From the NCBI RefSeq assembly GCF_025947145.1, contig NZ_CP109999.1, forward strand, positions 124,001-188,000: a DNA stretch of 64,000 nucleotides, read 5' to 3'. The notes under the pieces are model-generated. The model saw only the letters and a program-made list of their open reading frames with translations. It was not told the origin of the DNA and ran no database searches. This document shows positions 1-9,110 of this stretch, piece after piece; position 1 is the stretch's first letter, and every line of letters starts with the position of its first letter. Position numbers and translations under genes: made by a program. The DNA is from Flavobacterium sp. N1994 (lineage in GTDB: Bacteria > Bacteroidota > Bacteroidia > Flavobacteriales > Flavobacteriaceae).

Positions 1-1021
1 AACCGGACATTCCTATATTCTTTACGGACCATTATTAAATGGAGCCACTACTGTAATTTTTGAAGGAGTTCCATCTTATCCAAATTTTAGTCGTTTTTGG
101 GAAGTAATCGAAAAACATAAAATAACCCAATTCTATACTGCTCCAACCGCTATTCGTGCATTGGCTAAAGAAAGTTTAGATTACGTTCAAAAATATCCAC
201 TAAGTTCTTTAAAAGTAATCGGTTCCGTTGGAGAACCTATCAACGAAGAAGCTTGGCACTGGTATAACGACCACGTAGGCGGAAAGCGTTGTCCATTAGT
301 AGATACTTGGTGGCAAACCGAAACAGGAGGAATTATGATTTCACCAGTTCCTTTTGTTACTCCAACAAAACCAACGTATGCATCCTTACCATTACCTGGA
401 ATTCAACCTGTTTTAATGGACGAATTGCGTAATGAAATTGAAGGTAATCAGGTTACGGGAAGTTTATGTATTAAATTCCCTTGGCCGTCAATAGCTAGGA
501 CCATTTGGGGAGATCATCAGCGTTACAAAGAAACCTATTTTACAGCCTTTCCAGGTAAATATTTTACGGGAGATGGAGCTTTGCGTGATGAGGTTGGGTA
601 TTACAGAATTACAGGTAGAGTGGATGATGTTATCATCGTTTCAGGTCATAATCTTGGAACGGCACCTATTGAAGATGCTATCAATGAACACCCAGCAATT
701 GCGGAAAGTGCAATAGTTGGTTTCCCTCATGATATTAAAGGAAATGCTTTGTATGGCTTTATTATTCTTAAAGAAATTGGAGAAAGTAGAGATAGAGATA
801 ACCTAGCTAAGGAAATCAATCAATTAATTTCTGATCAAATAGGTCCAATTGCCAAATTAGATAAAATTCAATTTGTATCTAATTTACCTAAAACACGTTC
901 AGGTAAGATTATGCGTAGAATATTGCGAAAGATTGCTGAAGGAGACTTTAGTAACTTCGGAGACACTTCTACTTTATTAAATCCTGAGATAGTAGATGAA
1001 ATACGAGACGGAAAAGTTTAA
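1..1021 (+). CDS. acs: Acetyl-CoA synthetase (acetate--CoA ligase), C-terminal part; 5' end outside window
   Basis: AMP-forming acetate--CoA ligase, which makes acetyl-CoA from acetate, ATP and CoA through acetyl-AMP. The open frame runs from base 2 without a start, so the gene begins before the window; the TTG at 161 is only an internal Leu codon. Visible family motifs are TGHSYILYGPL at the window edge, the adenylate-binding DTWWQTETGG (bases 303-332), the hinge region YFTGDGALRDEVGYYRITGR, and the C-terminal SGKIMRRILRKI, whose lysine is the one usually controlled by acetylation. The end is intact and is followed by a strong terminator. Confidence in the family is very high; only the N-terminal half is missing. 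Confidence 0.96.
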   Translation, partial: TGHSYILYGPLLNGATTVIFEGVPSYPNFSRFWEVIEKHKITQFYTAPTAIRALAKESLDYVQKYPLSSLKVIGSVGEPINEEAWHWYNDHVGGKRCPLVDTWWQTETGGIMISPVPFVTPTKPTYASLPLPGIQPVLMDELRNEIEGNQVTGSLCIKFPWPSIARTIWGDHQRYKETYFTAFPGKYFTGDGALRDEVGYYRITGRVDDVIIVSGHNLGTAPIEDAINEHPAIAESAIVGFPHDIKGNALYGFIILKEIGESRDRDNLAKEINQLISDQIGPIAKLDKIQFVSNLPKTRSGKIMRRILRKIAEGDFSNFGDTSTLLNPEIVDEIRDGKV

Positions 1022-1050
1022 ACCAAAAGTCAAGTAGTAAGATTAAATAA

Positions 1051-1079
1051 AAAACCCGAACCATTGGTTCGGGTTTTTT
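1051..1079. terminator. Bidirectional intrinsic terminator
   Basis: Perfect 8-bp stem CCCGAACC/GGTTCGGG (1055-1062 with 1066-1073), 3-nt loop, A-run before and T-run after. It lies between convergent acs and the DUF4293 gene and can serve both strands. Confidence 0.93.
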
Positions 1080-1107
1080 GCAGCACTAAAAAACTAAGTT
1101 TATAGGT

Positions 1108-1518
1108 TTATCGCAAACGATCCACAGATTTTACGAGATCTTCATCCTTTTTGATGGCTTTGTTGGCCAAAACCAAAAATACGATAGAAAAAATAGGTAA
1201 GAACATCCCAATACCTTTCTCAGAAACAGTAGCTGTTCCTCCAGATAAATTTAGTGTTCGATACACAAATAATCCTAATAAAATTAAATTCAATATCATA
1301 TTCAATCTGCCCATGACAAATTGTTGTTGTCTTTTTTTGTGAGATAATATACTTAGTAAAGTTAATGTTGTACTTAAACCAAATAGGCTAACATAAACAA
1401 TGTCCATCATAAAATAAAAAGACTTACCACTAGCGTCTGTCCAAAGTGGAAATACGAATGGTAAAACCCCAGTAATAATGAAGCAAACAATCAAATAATA
1501 ACTTTGTGGTCTAAACAT
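1108..1518 (-). CDS. DUF4293 family membrane protein
   Basis: Small integral membrane protein of unknown function, about 136 residues with four predicted hydrophobic segments (starting YYLIVCFIITGVLPFVFPLW) and a charged tail ending KKDEDLVKSVDRLR. This matches the DUF4293 proteins commonly found next to rho in flavobacteria. The frame stays open to an ATG at 1665, which would add 49 soluble residues. I chose the ATG at 1518 because the family is about 135 residues long and because a promoter-like TATTTTTG lies 23 bases upstream, inside the extension. It is divergent from rho. Its role is unknown and the start is the main uncertainty. Confidence 0.85.
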   Translation of the reverse strand: MFRPQSYYLIVCFIITGVLPFVFPLWTDASGKSFYFMMDIVYVSLFGLSTTLTLLSILSHKKRQQQFVMGRLNMILNLILLGLFVYRTLNLSGGTATVSEKGIGMFLPIFSIVFLVLANKAIKKDEDLVKSVDRLR

Positions 1519-1541
1519 TTCTTTTTTTGAATAATCAGTTG

Positions 1542-1549
1542 CAAAAATA
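1542..1549 (-). promoter_or_regulatory. -7 promoter element of DUF4293 gene
   Basis: TATTTTTG on the minus strand, fitting the Bacteroidetes TAnnTTTG -7 consensus, 23 nt before the preferred ATG. No clear -33 TTG is visible. Confidence 0.5.
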
Positions 1550-1710
1550 AAGTTTCTTTTTAAAAAAATACTATTGTATGATAAAATATTATTTGTATTA
1601 TTGCAGTGTAAATCTGCACGAACTTCATCAATCAGATTTTCCCAATCATTGAAATCTACCTTCATTTTTCTACATCCCCGATAAAATAATTTACGATATA
1701 AATACTATTT

Positions 1711-3429
1711 ATGTTTGATATTTCTGCCCTTAAAGAAATGAAGCTTGCTGAGCTTCAAGAGATAGCTAAATTAGCTAAAACCATAAAAGTTACCGGTGCC
1801 AAAAAAGACACACTTATTGAGCAAATCTTAACGCATCAGAATGCAACAACAGCATCAGCAAAACCCGAGGCTAAAGAAGAGAAAGTTGTTGATAATAAAT
1901 CAAAAAGAGCACGTATTTTGCCAGAAGCCAAAAAAGCTCCCGAAACAAAACAAAATGATTTATTTGCTGATGAAACTCCGATAGCAGCAGTTGCTGAAGA
2001 AAGACCAGCTTTCCAAAGTAAAAACCCGAAGTTCAAAAAACCACCTTTTGATAAAAAGAAAAATAATACTTCTCAATTGACTTCACAAGAGCCTGTTGAA
2101 AATCAAGTAGAAGCTGTAGAGCAGCCCTCAGTTGAAGAAACAGAAGCTAATCCAAATCCCAATAATAATGATGCTAATCGTGAACCAAAACACAAACATC
2201 AAAATAATAATGGAAATGGAAACGGAAATGGAAACGGAAATGGAAACAACGGAAACAATAATCCTAACTTCAAAGGAAAAAAGCACAATAATTTCCGTGA
2301 TTCAGATTATGAATTTGACGGAATTATAGAAAGCGAAGGCGTACTTGAAATGATGCCTGATGGTTATGGTTTCTTACGTTCTTCTGATTATAATTATTTA
2401 GCATCTCCTGATGATATATATTTATCAACCTCACAAATAAGATTATTTGGACTGAAAACTGGAGATACGGTTAAAGGTGTTGTACGTCCGCCAAAAGAGG
2501 GAGAAAAGTTTTTCCCATTAGTAAAAGTATTGAAAATTAATGGGCATGACCCACAAGTGGTTCGTGACAGAGTTTCTTTCGAGCATTTAACGCCTATTTT
2601 TCCACAAGAGAAATTCAACCTTGCGGATAAACAATCTACTATCTCTACAAGAATTATCGATTTGTTTTCTCCAATTGGAAAAGGACAAAGAGGTATGATT
2701 GTGGCACAACCCAAAACGGGTAAAACGATGCTATTAAAAGACATTGCCAACAGTATTGCAGCCAATCATCCTGAAGTTTACTTATTAGTGTTACTAATTG
2801 ACGAAAGACCTGAAGAGGTTACAGATATGCAACGTAACGTAAGAGGTGAAGTGATTGCTTCTACCTTTGATGAGCCAGCTGACCGTCACGTTAAAGTAGC
2901 TAATATTGTTTTAGAAAAAGCAAAACGTTTGGTAGAATGTGGTCATGATGTAGTGATTTTGTTAGATTCGATTACGCGTTTGGCAAGAGCTTATAATACA
3001 GTACAACCAGCCTCAGGAAAAGTGCTTTCGGGTGGAGTAGATGCCAATGCATTACAAAAACCAAAACGTTTCTTCGGAGCGGCTCGTAATATTGAAAATG
3101 GAGGTTCATTGAGTATCATTGCTACAGCCTTAACAGAAACGGGTTCTAAAATGGATGAAGTAATCTTCGAAGAATTTAAAGGAACGGGTAACATGGAATT
3201 ACAATTGGATAGAAAAATTGCCAACAAACGTATTTTTCCTGCTATCGATTTAACTTCATCAAGTACGCGTCGCGATGATTTATTATTGGATGAAAAAACT
3301 ATTCAACGTATGTGGATTATGCGTAAATACTTAGCGGATATGAATCCAGTTGAAGCTATGGACTTTATCAATGACAGGTTCAAAAAGACTAGAAACAATG
3401 AAGAGTTCCTCATTTCGATGAACGATTAA
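1711..3429 (+). CDS. rho: Transcription termination factor Rho
   Basis: Hexameric RNA-dependent ATPase/helicase that ends transcription. The 572-residue chain has a Rho N-terminal SAP-like segment (1-45), then a low-complexity charged and Asn/Gly-rich insert of roughly 150 residues typical of Bacteroidetes Rho. After it come the RNA-binding cold-shock domain ([16 protein letters not shown], about 213-228) and the ATPase core. The P-loop is AQPKTGKT (about 332-339), Walker B is [16 protein letters not shown], and the C-terminal part carries the Q/R-loop region. The insert contains a GN dipeptide run encoded by a hexamer repeat (2214-2250). It stands alone, with a terminator directly downstream. 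Confidence 0.98.
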   Translation: MFDISALKEMKLAELQEIAKLAKTIKVTGAKKDTLIEQILTHQNATTASAKPEAKEEKVVDNKSKRARILPEAKKAPETKQNDLFADETPIAAVAEERPAFQSKNPKFKKPPFDKKKNNTSQLTSQEPVENQVEAVEQPSVEETEANPNPNNNDANREPKHKHQNNNGNGNGNGNGNGNNGNNNPNFKGKKHNNFRDSDYEFDGIIESEGVLEMMPDGYGFLRSSDYNYLASPDDIYLSTSQIRLFGLKTGDTVKGVVRPPKEGEKFFPLVKVLKINGHDPQVVRDRVSFEHLTPIFPQEKFNLADKQSTISTRIIDLFSPIGKGQRGMIVAQPKTGKTMLLKDIANSIAANHPEVYLLVLLIDERPEEVTDMQRNVRGEVIASTFDEPADRHVKVANIVLEKAKRLVECGHDVVILLDSITRLARAYNTVQPASGKVLSGGVDANALQKPKRFFGAARNIENGGSLSIIATALTETGSKMDEVIFEEFKGTGNMELQLDRKIANKRIFPAIDLTSSSTRRDDLLLDEKTIQRMWIMRKYLADMNPVEAMDFINDRFKKTRNNEEFLISMND

Positions 3430-3435
3430 ATAAAG

Positions 3436-3466
3436 AATCCCAACTTTTTGAGTTGGGATTTTTTAT
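3436..3466 (+). terminator. Intrinsic terminator of rho
   Basis: 10-bp stem AATCCCAACT/AGTTGGGATT (3436-3445 with 3451-3460), loop TTTTG, followed by T-run. Confidence 0.93.
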
Positions 3467-3475
3467 ATGAATAAA

Positions 3476-3548
3476 TGTCACTTTGTCAGCCTCTTTTTGT
3501 TTAAAACTGACAATTTATTACTATTTATCACTTGGCATAATAGTTGAC
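3476..3548 (+). promoter_or_regulatory. dnaK upstream region: TGTCA/TGACA repeats and sigma-54-like element
   Basis: Upstream of dnaK are TGTCA (3476-3480), TGTCAG (3485-3489 with preceding T) and an inverted CTGACA (3507-3512), then TTGGCATAATAGTTGAC (3532-3548). The last has the -24/-12 layout of a sigma-54 promoter (GG, ten bases, then GA instead of GC). No TAnnTTTG element is visible nearby. This suggests regulated expression by an activator binding the TGTCA repeats; that is inference from motif shape only. Confidence 0.45.
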
Positions 3549-3627
3549 AAATACGGAAACGTACAACACAAAGTACTATTCACTCGTAGAGGAATAATCA
3601 AAACAAAATTAAAAGGAGAAAATAAAA

Positions 3628-5514
3628 ATGGGAAAAATTATTGGTATCGATTTAGGTACAACCAATTCTTGCGTGGCAGTTATGGAAGGTGGAGAACCTG
3701 TTGTAATTGCTAATGCAGAAGGAAAGAGAACTACACCATCTGTAATTGCATTTGTAGAAGGTGGCGAAATTAAAGTAGGTGATCCTGCCAAAAGACAGGC
3801 AGTGACCAACCCAACCAAAACCATTGCATCTGTAAAAAGATTCATGGGTAACAAGTATTCAGAAAGTGCCAAAGAAGCATCAACTGTAGCTTACAAAGTG
3901 GTAAAAGGAGATAACGACACACCACGTGTTGATATTGACGGAAGATTATACACACCACAAGAATTGTCAGCCATGACACTTCAAAAAATGAAAAAAACAG
4001 CAGAAGATTATTTAGGTCAAACCGTTACAGAAGCTGTTATTACAGTTCCAGCTTACTTCAACGATGCACAACGTCAAGCTACTAAAGAAGCTGGTGAAAT
4101 TGCAGGACTTAAAGTAATGCGTATCATCAATGAGCCAACTGCAGCTGCATTAGCTTATGGATTAGACAAAAAAGGAATTGATCAAAAAATCGCAGTTTAT
4201 GATTTAGGTGGTGGAACTTTCGATATTTCTGTACTTGAATTAGGAGACGGAGTATTCGAAGTATTATCAACAAACGGAGACACTCATTTAGGTGGAGATG
4301 ATTTTGACCAAGTAATAATTGATTGGATGGCCAATGAATTCAATACTGAAGAAGGTATTGATTTACGTAAAGATCCAATGGCCTTACAACGTTTAAAAGA
4401 AGCGGCTGAAAAAGCAAAAATTGAGTTATCATCTTCTACTCAAACAGAAATTAACTTGCCTTATGTTACAGCTACAGCTTCAGGACCAAAGCACTTAGTA
4501 AAAACATTAACTCGTGCAAAATTCGAGCAATTGGCAGAAACTTTAGTAAAACGTTCCATGGATCCAGTAGCAAAAGCATTGAAAGATGCAGGTTTGTCTA
4601 CTTCTGATATCGACGAAGTTATTTTAGTGGGTGGTTCTACTCGTATTCCTGTAATACAGGAACAAGTAGAAAAATTCTTTGGGAAAAAACCATCAAAAGG
4701 AGTAAATCCAGATGAGGTAGTAGCGATTGGTGCTGCCATTCAAGGTGGAGTTTTATCTGGAGATGTGAAAGATGTATTGTTACTTGACGTGACACCTTTA
4801 TCATTAGGAATTGAAACTATGGGTAATGTAATGACTAAATTAATAGAGTCAAATACAACGATTCCAACCAAAAAATCACAAGTGTTCTCAACTGCTGCAG
4901 ATAACCAACCTAGTGTTGAAATCCATGTAATTCAAGGAGAAAGAACTATGGCTGCTGATAATAAAACAATTGGGCGTTTTCACTTAGACGGTATTCCACC
5001 AGCACCAAGAGGAGTTCCTCAAATTGAAGTTACTTTTGATATTGATGCTAACGGTATCATCAAAGTATCGGCTACTGATAAAGGAACTGGTAAATCGCAT
5101 GACATTCGTATCGAAGCTTCTTCTGGTTTAACAGCTGAAGAAATCGAAAGAATGAAAAAAGATGCTGAAATGAATGCTGAAGCTGATAGACAAGCTAAAG
5201 AAAAAGTAGATAAATTGAACGAAGCGGACAGTATGATTTTCCAAACAGAAAGTCAATTGAAGGAAATTGGAGAAAAATTATCTGACGATCATAAAGTAGC
5301 TATCGAATTAGCTTTAACAGAATTGAGAATGGCTCACCAAAATCAAGATTTAGAAGCTATTCAAAAAGGTCTTGACAATGTAAATGCAGCTTGGAAAACC
5401 GCTACTGAAGCAATGTATGCTCAAGGTGAAGCTGGTCAAGCTCAAGAAGCACAGCCGCAAGCAGATGCTCAAGGAGATAACACTCAGGATGTAGAGTTCG
5501 AAGAGGTTAAATAA
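3628..5514 (+). CDS. dnaK: Molecular chaperone DnaK (Hsp70)
   Basis: Cytoplasmic ATP-driven chaperone. The 628 residues are full family length. The ATPase domain starts [14 protein letters not shown] (about 4-17), with [32 protein letters not shown] and the phosphate-2 loop [12 protein letters not shown]; the linker/substrate domain contains [18 protein letters not shown]. The tail is Gln/Ala-rich and ends in an acidic EFEEVK typical of bacterial DnaK. The start is preceded by AAAAGGAG, an unusually good ribosome-binding site for this phylum. It is monocistronic, closed by a terminator, and probably stress-regulated through the upstream element. Confidence 0.99.
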   Translation: MGKIIGIDLGTTNSCVAVMEGGEPVVIANAEGKRTTPSVIAFVEGGEIKVGDPAKRQAVTNPTKTIASVKRFMGNKYSESAKEASTVAYKVVKGDNDTPRVDIDGRLYTPQELSAMTLQKMKKTAEDYLGQTVTEAVITVPAYFNDAQRQATKEAGEIAGLKVMRIINEPTAAALAYGLDKKGIDQKIAVYDLGGGTFDISVLELGDGVFEVLSTNGDTHLGGDDFDQVIIDWMANEFNTEEGIDLRKDPMALQRLKEAAEKAKIELSSSTQTEINLPYVTATASGPKHLVKTLTRAKFEQLAETLVKRSMDPVAKALKDAGLSTSDIDEVILVGGSTRIPVIQEQVEKFFGKKPSKGVNPDEVVAIGAAIQGGVLSGDVKDVLLLDVTPLSLGIETMGNVMTKLIESNTTIPTKKSQVFSTAADNQPSVEIHVIQGERTMAADNKTIGRFHLDGIPPAPRGVPQIEVTFDIDANGIIKVSATDKGTGKSHDIRIEASSGLTAEEIERMKKDAEMNAEADRQAKEKVDKLNEADSMIFQTESQLKEIGEKLSDDHKVAIELALTELRMAHQNQDLEAIQKGLDNVNAAWKTATEAMYAQGEAGQAQEAQPQADAQGDNTQDVEFEEVK

Positions 5515-5540
5515 TAATTAAATTGGATTAAAATTAAAAA

Positions 5541-5567
5541 CCGAGTAAGCAATTACTCGGTTTTTTT
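5541..5567. terminator. Bidirectional terminator between dnaK and blh
   Basis: Stem CCGAGTA/TACTCGG (5541-5547 with 5554-5560), A-run before and T-run after. The right arm overlaps the stop codon of the convergent blh gene. Confidence 0.9.
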
Positions 5568-6443
5568 ATTTTCAGAATACATTCTTTTTATCACAATTAC
5601 ATGTGGGAAAGTTATTGCTGCTAAAAAAGAGAAAAAAATGGCGTCAAATATTTTAGTATCCTTCAATAATAAATATAATACACCAATTCCAAACATTGAA
5701 ATTATCCAATATAAAAAAGCTGATTTGAAGTAGGTAATACTATTTCTTAGGGTAACATCTTTATATAAATATTTAATTTGATCACTTAACGAAGGTATGC
5801 TATGCCAAAATATAAAATAGATTGTAAATCCCCATATCAAGTTAGCTACTTTAAAAATGATACCAAAAACAATTAGATATAATAGTTCTTTAATAACTTC
5901 ATTTTTAAATATTTCAGATTTATAACTATTGTAAAGTCCTAGGCAAATTAAAATAAACCCATTAATTTTTAATAATAAAGGAATATTAATAAATCTCATT
6001 TGAATATCAGTTATAGAAAAGAGAATATCCAGAACTTCTTTTTGATGAAAATAAAATAATAGTAACAGTATAAATCCACCATAATTTATTTCAAATAAAA
6101 CTTTTATTATTTCATTTGATTTTATTATGCGGTTTTCCCAATGCTGTTCACCAAAATGATAACTACTAAAAATAATAAATAGAAACATTGCTAACCATGG
6201 AACAAAACCAAACAACAAAACAGCAACAAAAACCAAGACAATATACTTGAACAATAGCCTCAAAATTGAGATTGATTTAGGATTTATTTTTTTTATAATC
6301 AATAAATCATTTGCTCCATGCACAATACCAAACGATAATACTAATATAAAACCTACAATAACTTGATATTCATTTTTTAGAAATGACGTTAGCCATAATC
6401 CTAGAAAGCTAAGCAGTACTGAAATTTTGGCAATTTTACTCAC
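5553..6443 (-). CDS. blh: Brp/Blh family beta-carotene 15,15'-dioxygenase
   Basis: Membrane enzyme that cleaves beta-carotene to two retinal molecules, the chromophore needed by the neighbouring proteorhodopsin. The 296 residues form about eight membrane segments and carry the four His motifs expected in the family: HGANDL, SSYHFGEQHWE, WHSIPSL and PHVIVI. The start is GTG (6441-6443); a stop lies just upstream in frame, so no ATG start is possible. It is divergent from the rhodopsin gene across a short region with a 19-bp inverted repeat, so the two are probably co-regulated. Carotenoid biosynthesis genes are not in this window. Confidence 0.92.
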   Translation of the reverse strand: MSKIAKISVLLSFLGLWLTSFLKNEYQVIVGFILVLSFGIVHGANDLLIIKKINPKSISILRLLFKYIVLVFVAVLLFGFVPWLAMFLFIIFSSYHFGEQHWENRIIKSNEIIKVLFEINYGGFILLLLFYFHQKEVLDILFSITDIQMRFINIPLLLKINGFILICLGLYNSYKSEIFKNEVIKELLYLIVFGIIFKVANLIWGFTIYFIFWHSIPSLSDQIKYLYKDVTLRNSITYFKSAFLYWIISMFGIGVLYLLLKDTKIFDAIFFSFLAAITFPHVIVIKRMYSENKKTE

Positions 6444-6455
6444 GGTGTTTTATTT

Positions 6456-6533
6456 TTTGTTTAATCAAATGTAACTAATATTAAACAAAATACATTTTTA
6501 TTGTTTAACTTTTTTTACATTTGATTAAACAAA
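6456..6533. promoter_or_regulatory. 19-bp inverted repeat and divergent promoter region of blh/proteorhodopsin
   Basis: TTTGTTTAATCAAATGTAA (6456-6474) and its exact reverse complement (6515-6533) are separated by 40 bp. Each arm carries a TACATTTG -7-like element pointing outward to its gene (minus strand 6466-6473, plus strand 6516-6523). Two more TTGTTTAA half-sites lie between the arms (minus-strand copy at 6481-6488, plus-strand copy at 6501-6508), so four copies alternate in orientation. This looks like a shared operator/promoter for the retinal enzyme and its rhodopsin. The regulator is unknown. Confidence 0.75.
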
Positions 6534-6557
6534 TATTAATCTAAATCAATTTAAATT

Positions 6558-7283
6558 ATGTTAAACACTATTTTATCTACAGCATTAATTGCTAAAATGT
6601 TACCTACAGACTATGTAGGATTCACTTTCTTTGTTGGATGTATGGCTATGATGGCAGCATCTGCATTTTTCTTTTTATCATTAAATCAATTTGATAAAAA
6701 GTGGCGTACTTCTGTATTAGTTTCAGGTTTAATAACCTTTATTGCAGCAGTACATTATTTTTACATGAGAGATTATTGGGCTTCATTCCAAGAATCTCCA
6801 ACATTTTTCAGATACGTTGACTGGATTCTTACTGTTCCATTAATGTGTCTTGAGTTTTATTTAATACTTAAAATTGCTGGTGCAAAAAAGAGCTTATTAT
6901 CTAAAATGATTTTCTATTCCGTTGTTATGTTAGTAACTGGTTACTTTGGAGAAGCTGTTTATCCAGAAAGTGCTCAAATTTGGGGATTAATTTCGGGAAT
7001 AGCTTATTTTGCTATTGTGTATGAAATTTGGTTAGGTGAAGCAGCAAAATTAGCTAAAGAAGCTGGAGGAAACATTTTAGCGGCTCACAAAATTTTGTGT
7101 TGGTTCGTTTTAGTTGGTTGGGCAATTTATCCTCTAGGATATATGTTGGGTACAAATGGATGGTATACAAGTATCCTAGGTAAAGGAAATGTAGATGTGG
7201 CCTATAACATTGCAGATGCAATTAACAAAATTGGTTTTGGTCTAGTTATTTATTCGTTAGCATTGAAATCACAAAAAGAGTAA
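6558..7283 (+). CDS. Proteorhodopsin, DTE-type light-driven proton pump
   Basis: Seven-helix retinal protein of the inner membrane that pumps protons outward in light. In the 241 residues, helix C reads RYVDWILTVPLMCLEFYLIL: D88 (Schiff-base counterion/acceptor), T92 and E99 (donor) form the DTE motif of proton pumps. M96 sits at the spectral-tuning position (position 105 of green proteorhodopsin), and Met there is typical of green-absorbing flavobacterial forms. H66 matches the conserved His partner of the acceptor. K224 in helix G (ADAINKIGFGLVIY) is the retinal-binding lysine. The gene is divergent from blh, which supplies retinal. Sodium (NDQ) and chloride pump motifs are excluded. Confidence 0.97.
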   Translation: MLNTILSTALIAKMLPTDYVGFTFFVGCMAMMAASAFFFLSLNQFDKKWRTSVLVSGLITFIAAVHYFYMRDYWASFQESPTFFRYVDWILTVPLMCLEFYLILKIAGAKKSLLSKMIFYSVVMLVTGYFGEAVYPESAQIWGLISGIAYFAIVYEIWLGEAAKLAKEAGGNILAAHKILCWFVLVGWAIYPLGYMLGTNGWYTSILGKGNVDVAYNIADAINKIGFGLVIYSLALKSQKE

Positions 7284-7305
7284 ATTTTAGTTTTTTTATT
7301 AGCAG

Positions 7306-7336
7306 GCCGTCATGTTTAATTACATGACGGCTTTTT
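7306..7336 (+). terminator. Intrinsic terminator of proteorhodopsin
   Basis: Perfect 10-bp stem GCCGTCATGT/ACATGACGGC (7306-7315 with 7322-7331), 6-nt loop, T-run. Confidence 0.94.
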
Positions 7337-7357
7337 ATTTAACATCCCTCGAATAGA

Positions 7358-7365
7358 TAATTTTG
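7358..7365 (+). promoter_or_regulatory. -7 element of exported-protein gene
   Basis: TAATTTTG fits TAnnTTTG, 36 nt before the ATG at 7402. Confidence 0.45.
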
Positions 7366-7401
7366 TATATTGGCTTTCTATTTAAAACCAAATTAGCTAC
7401 T

Positions 7402-7980
7402 ATGAAAAAAATATTTTTATTTGTTTGTGTAGGCTTACTAACTCTTAATGGGTTCAGCCAAAAAAAGAAAGGAAGTTCTAAAAAAGCTAAAGCAACTGTA
7501 ACTTTGCCCAAAGTTGATAATCTGCAAGTTGAAGTTAAAAGCGGAAACTTTCAGGTGTCAATAATTGAAAAAGGGAAAACTAATGACGCTTTAGTAGTGA
7601 AAGCAGTTGATGCCAGTTTTACACCAAAAGATTGTAAACTAAGTTCATTCATGGCCAATGGTGTTAAACTCTATTTACTTACCTGGACAGAAAATAACTT
7701 ATTGAGCACTCCAAATAAAACAGAAGATAAGACCACAATCTATAATATTATTTATGAACTAACCTCTAAAAAACAAGTCTATTCCAATTACCAGTTGACA
7801 AATCATATTACTGAAAAAGTATCTTTAGGTGGTACAGCTGCTTCTGAAACACAGGAAAAAGTAAGACGAGAAGGTTTTGAATTTGTTTTAAATCCTGACG
7901 GTACCGTCACTCAAAAAGGAAAGAACCAACAAATTTCTTTTGCTTACGACAAGGACAAAATGGAATTTAGAAAGAAATAA
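7402..7980 (+). CDS. Exported protein of unknown function
   Basis: 192 residues beginning with a Sec signal peptide (MKKIFLFVCVGLLTLNGFSQ, cleavage expected after FSQ) followed by a Lys-rich stretch and a mainly beta-type soluble domain; no lipobox. The frame extends upstream to a TTG at 7363, but that start would put residues before the signal peptide and overlap the -7 element, so the ATG at 7402 is used. I do not recognise the family. Likely periplasmic. It stands alone between two terminators. Confidence 0.8.
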   Translation: MKKIFLFVCVGLLTLNGFSQKKKGSSKKAKATVTLPKVDNLQVEVKSGNFQVSIIEKGKTNDALVVKAVDASFTPKDCKLSSFMANGVKLYLLTWTENNLLSTPNKTEDKTTIYNIIYELTSKKQVYSNYQLTNHITEKVSLGGTAASETQEKVRREGFEFVLNPDGTVTQKGKNQQISFAYDKDKMEFRKK

Positions 7981-8010
7981 AAAAAGCGAGATTCAAGGCT
8001 TGCTTTTTTT
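7981..8010 (+). terminator. Intrinsic terminator
   Basis: Stem AAAAAGCGAG with CTTGCTTTTT (7981-7990 and 7999-8008, one G-U pair), then T-run, directly after the stop codon at 7978-7980. Confidence 0.75.
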
Positions 8011-8030
8011 ATTTTATATAGGTTTTAAGT

Positions 8031-9086
8031 TTACTCAGTCACTTTGATTTCAAAAGTTTTATCCCAGCATTTTCCAGTAACAAATAGGGTATTCGTTTTT
8101 TTGTTATAGGCTATCCCATTTAAAACATCAGCTTTTGGATTCTTTATTTGAGCTTTTAAAGCTGTTAAATCCAATACACCTTCAACAGCACCCGTTTGTG
8201 GATTGATAACAGCAATGGCGTCTTTTTGCCAGATGTTACCATATATTTTTCCGTTAATCCATTCCAATTCATTGACTGCTTTAATTTTACTGTCGTTAGT
8301 ATACACATTAATAAAATCAATCATTTTTTGAGTTTCCGGATTCATGGTCCATATTTTTTCTGTTCCGTCTGATTGGTAAATGTTTTTACCGTCATTTGTC
8401 ATTCCCCAGCCTTCAATTTTTTTGTCAAAATCAAATGTTTTTAGCTTTTTCAACGTATTAATATCGTAGATAAATCCTGTTGCATTTTGCCATGTCAATT
8501 GGTATATTTTATTATTCACTACTGTGATTCCTTCACCAAAATATTTAGCATCTAAATCGACTCTTTTATAAGTCTTACCAGTTTTATAATCAATTTTAGC
8601 AAAGTACCCTTTATAACCTTCTGGAGTTCCTGTACTTTCTACCAAAGTATCTCTGAAAAATTCGAATCCTTCTGTAAACGCATTGATGTCATGTGGATAA
8701 GTATTAACAATAGTATACTTCAATAATTTCGGAACAATTCCCGAAGCCACTTCAACTCGGGTTTTTGTAGAAACGGTATCGCCTTCAAAATAAACTAAGG
8801 CTTTTATATTTTGATATCCCAGTTTTTTGCCATTCAAATCCAAAGTGAACTTACCATTACCTTTTACAGATGATATTCTTTTATCGTTTACAAAATAGGC
8901 GATGCTATCTATGTTTTTATTTTTGGAGTTAACTAAATTTAAATCTACTTTCTCAGTAGCTTGATACATCGATTTTAAGTTGCTTTCATCAAAACTAAAA
9001 AAGGATTCTTTATCTTTTTGATTAGGACCACAACCTATTAGATTTAAGCCTAATAAAATGGTAATTAATGGGTTATAAATTTTCAT
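8031..9086 (-). CDS. Glutaminyl-peptide cyclotransferase (glutamine cyclotransferase family) lipoprotein
   Basis: Converts N-terminal Gln of peptides to pyroglutamate, releasing ammonia. The 351 residues start with a lipoprotein signal (lipobox LIGC), then an N-terminal beta domain of about 100 residues, then a five-bladed propeller of the plant/bacterial glutamine cyclotransferase family (PF05096). Family landmarks are YPHDINAFTEGFEF, EGYKGYFAKIDYKTGK, GEGITVVNNKIYQLTWQ, EGWGMTNDGKNIYQSDGT, NELEWINGKIYGNIW and LNGIAYNKKTNTLFVTGK. Probably outer-membrane or periplasm anchored. A TATATTTG -7 element lies at 9111-9118 on this strand. The extra N-terminal domain is usual in Bacteroidetes homologues. 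Confidence 0.9.
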   Translation of the reverse strand: MKIYNPLITILLGLNLIGCGPNQKDKESFFSFDESNLKSMYQATEKVDLNLVNSKNKNIDSIAYFVNDKRISSVKGNGKFTLDLNGKKLGYQNIKALVYFEGDTVSTKTRVEVASGIVPKLLKYTIVNTYPHDINAFTEGFEFFRDTLVESTGTPEGYKGYFAKIDYKTGKTYKRVDLDAKYFGEGITVVNNKIYQLTWQNATGFIYDINTLKKLKTFDFDKKIEGWGMTNDGKNIYQSDGTEKIWTMNPETQKMIDFINVYTNDSKIKAVNELEWINGKIYGNIWQKDAIAVINPQTGAVEGVLDLTALKAQIKNPKADVLNGIAYNKKTNTLFVTGKCWDKTFEIKVTE

Positions 9087-9110
9087 TTGGTATAATTAAT
9101 TTTTCACTCA

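Noticed and set aside
1519-1665. N-terminal extension of the DUF4293 gene to the ATG at 1665
   Set aside because: It lacks family similarity, exceeds the usual length, and contains a -7 box just before the internal ATG.
2205-2260. Short regular repeats in rho as a possible CRISPR-like array
   Set aside because: They are in-frame hexamers encoding Gly-Asn, with no spacers. No CRISPR array was seen anywhere in the window.
3483-3713. 76-codon plus-strand ORF upstream of and into dnaK
   Set aside because: It covers the dnaK regulatory region and overlaps the dnaK start in another frame; its sequence is not protein-like.
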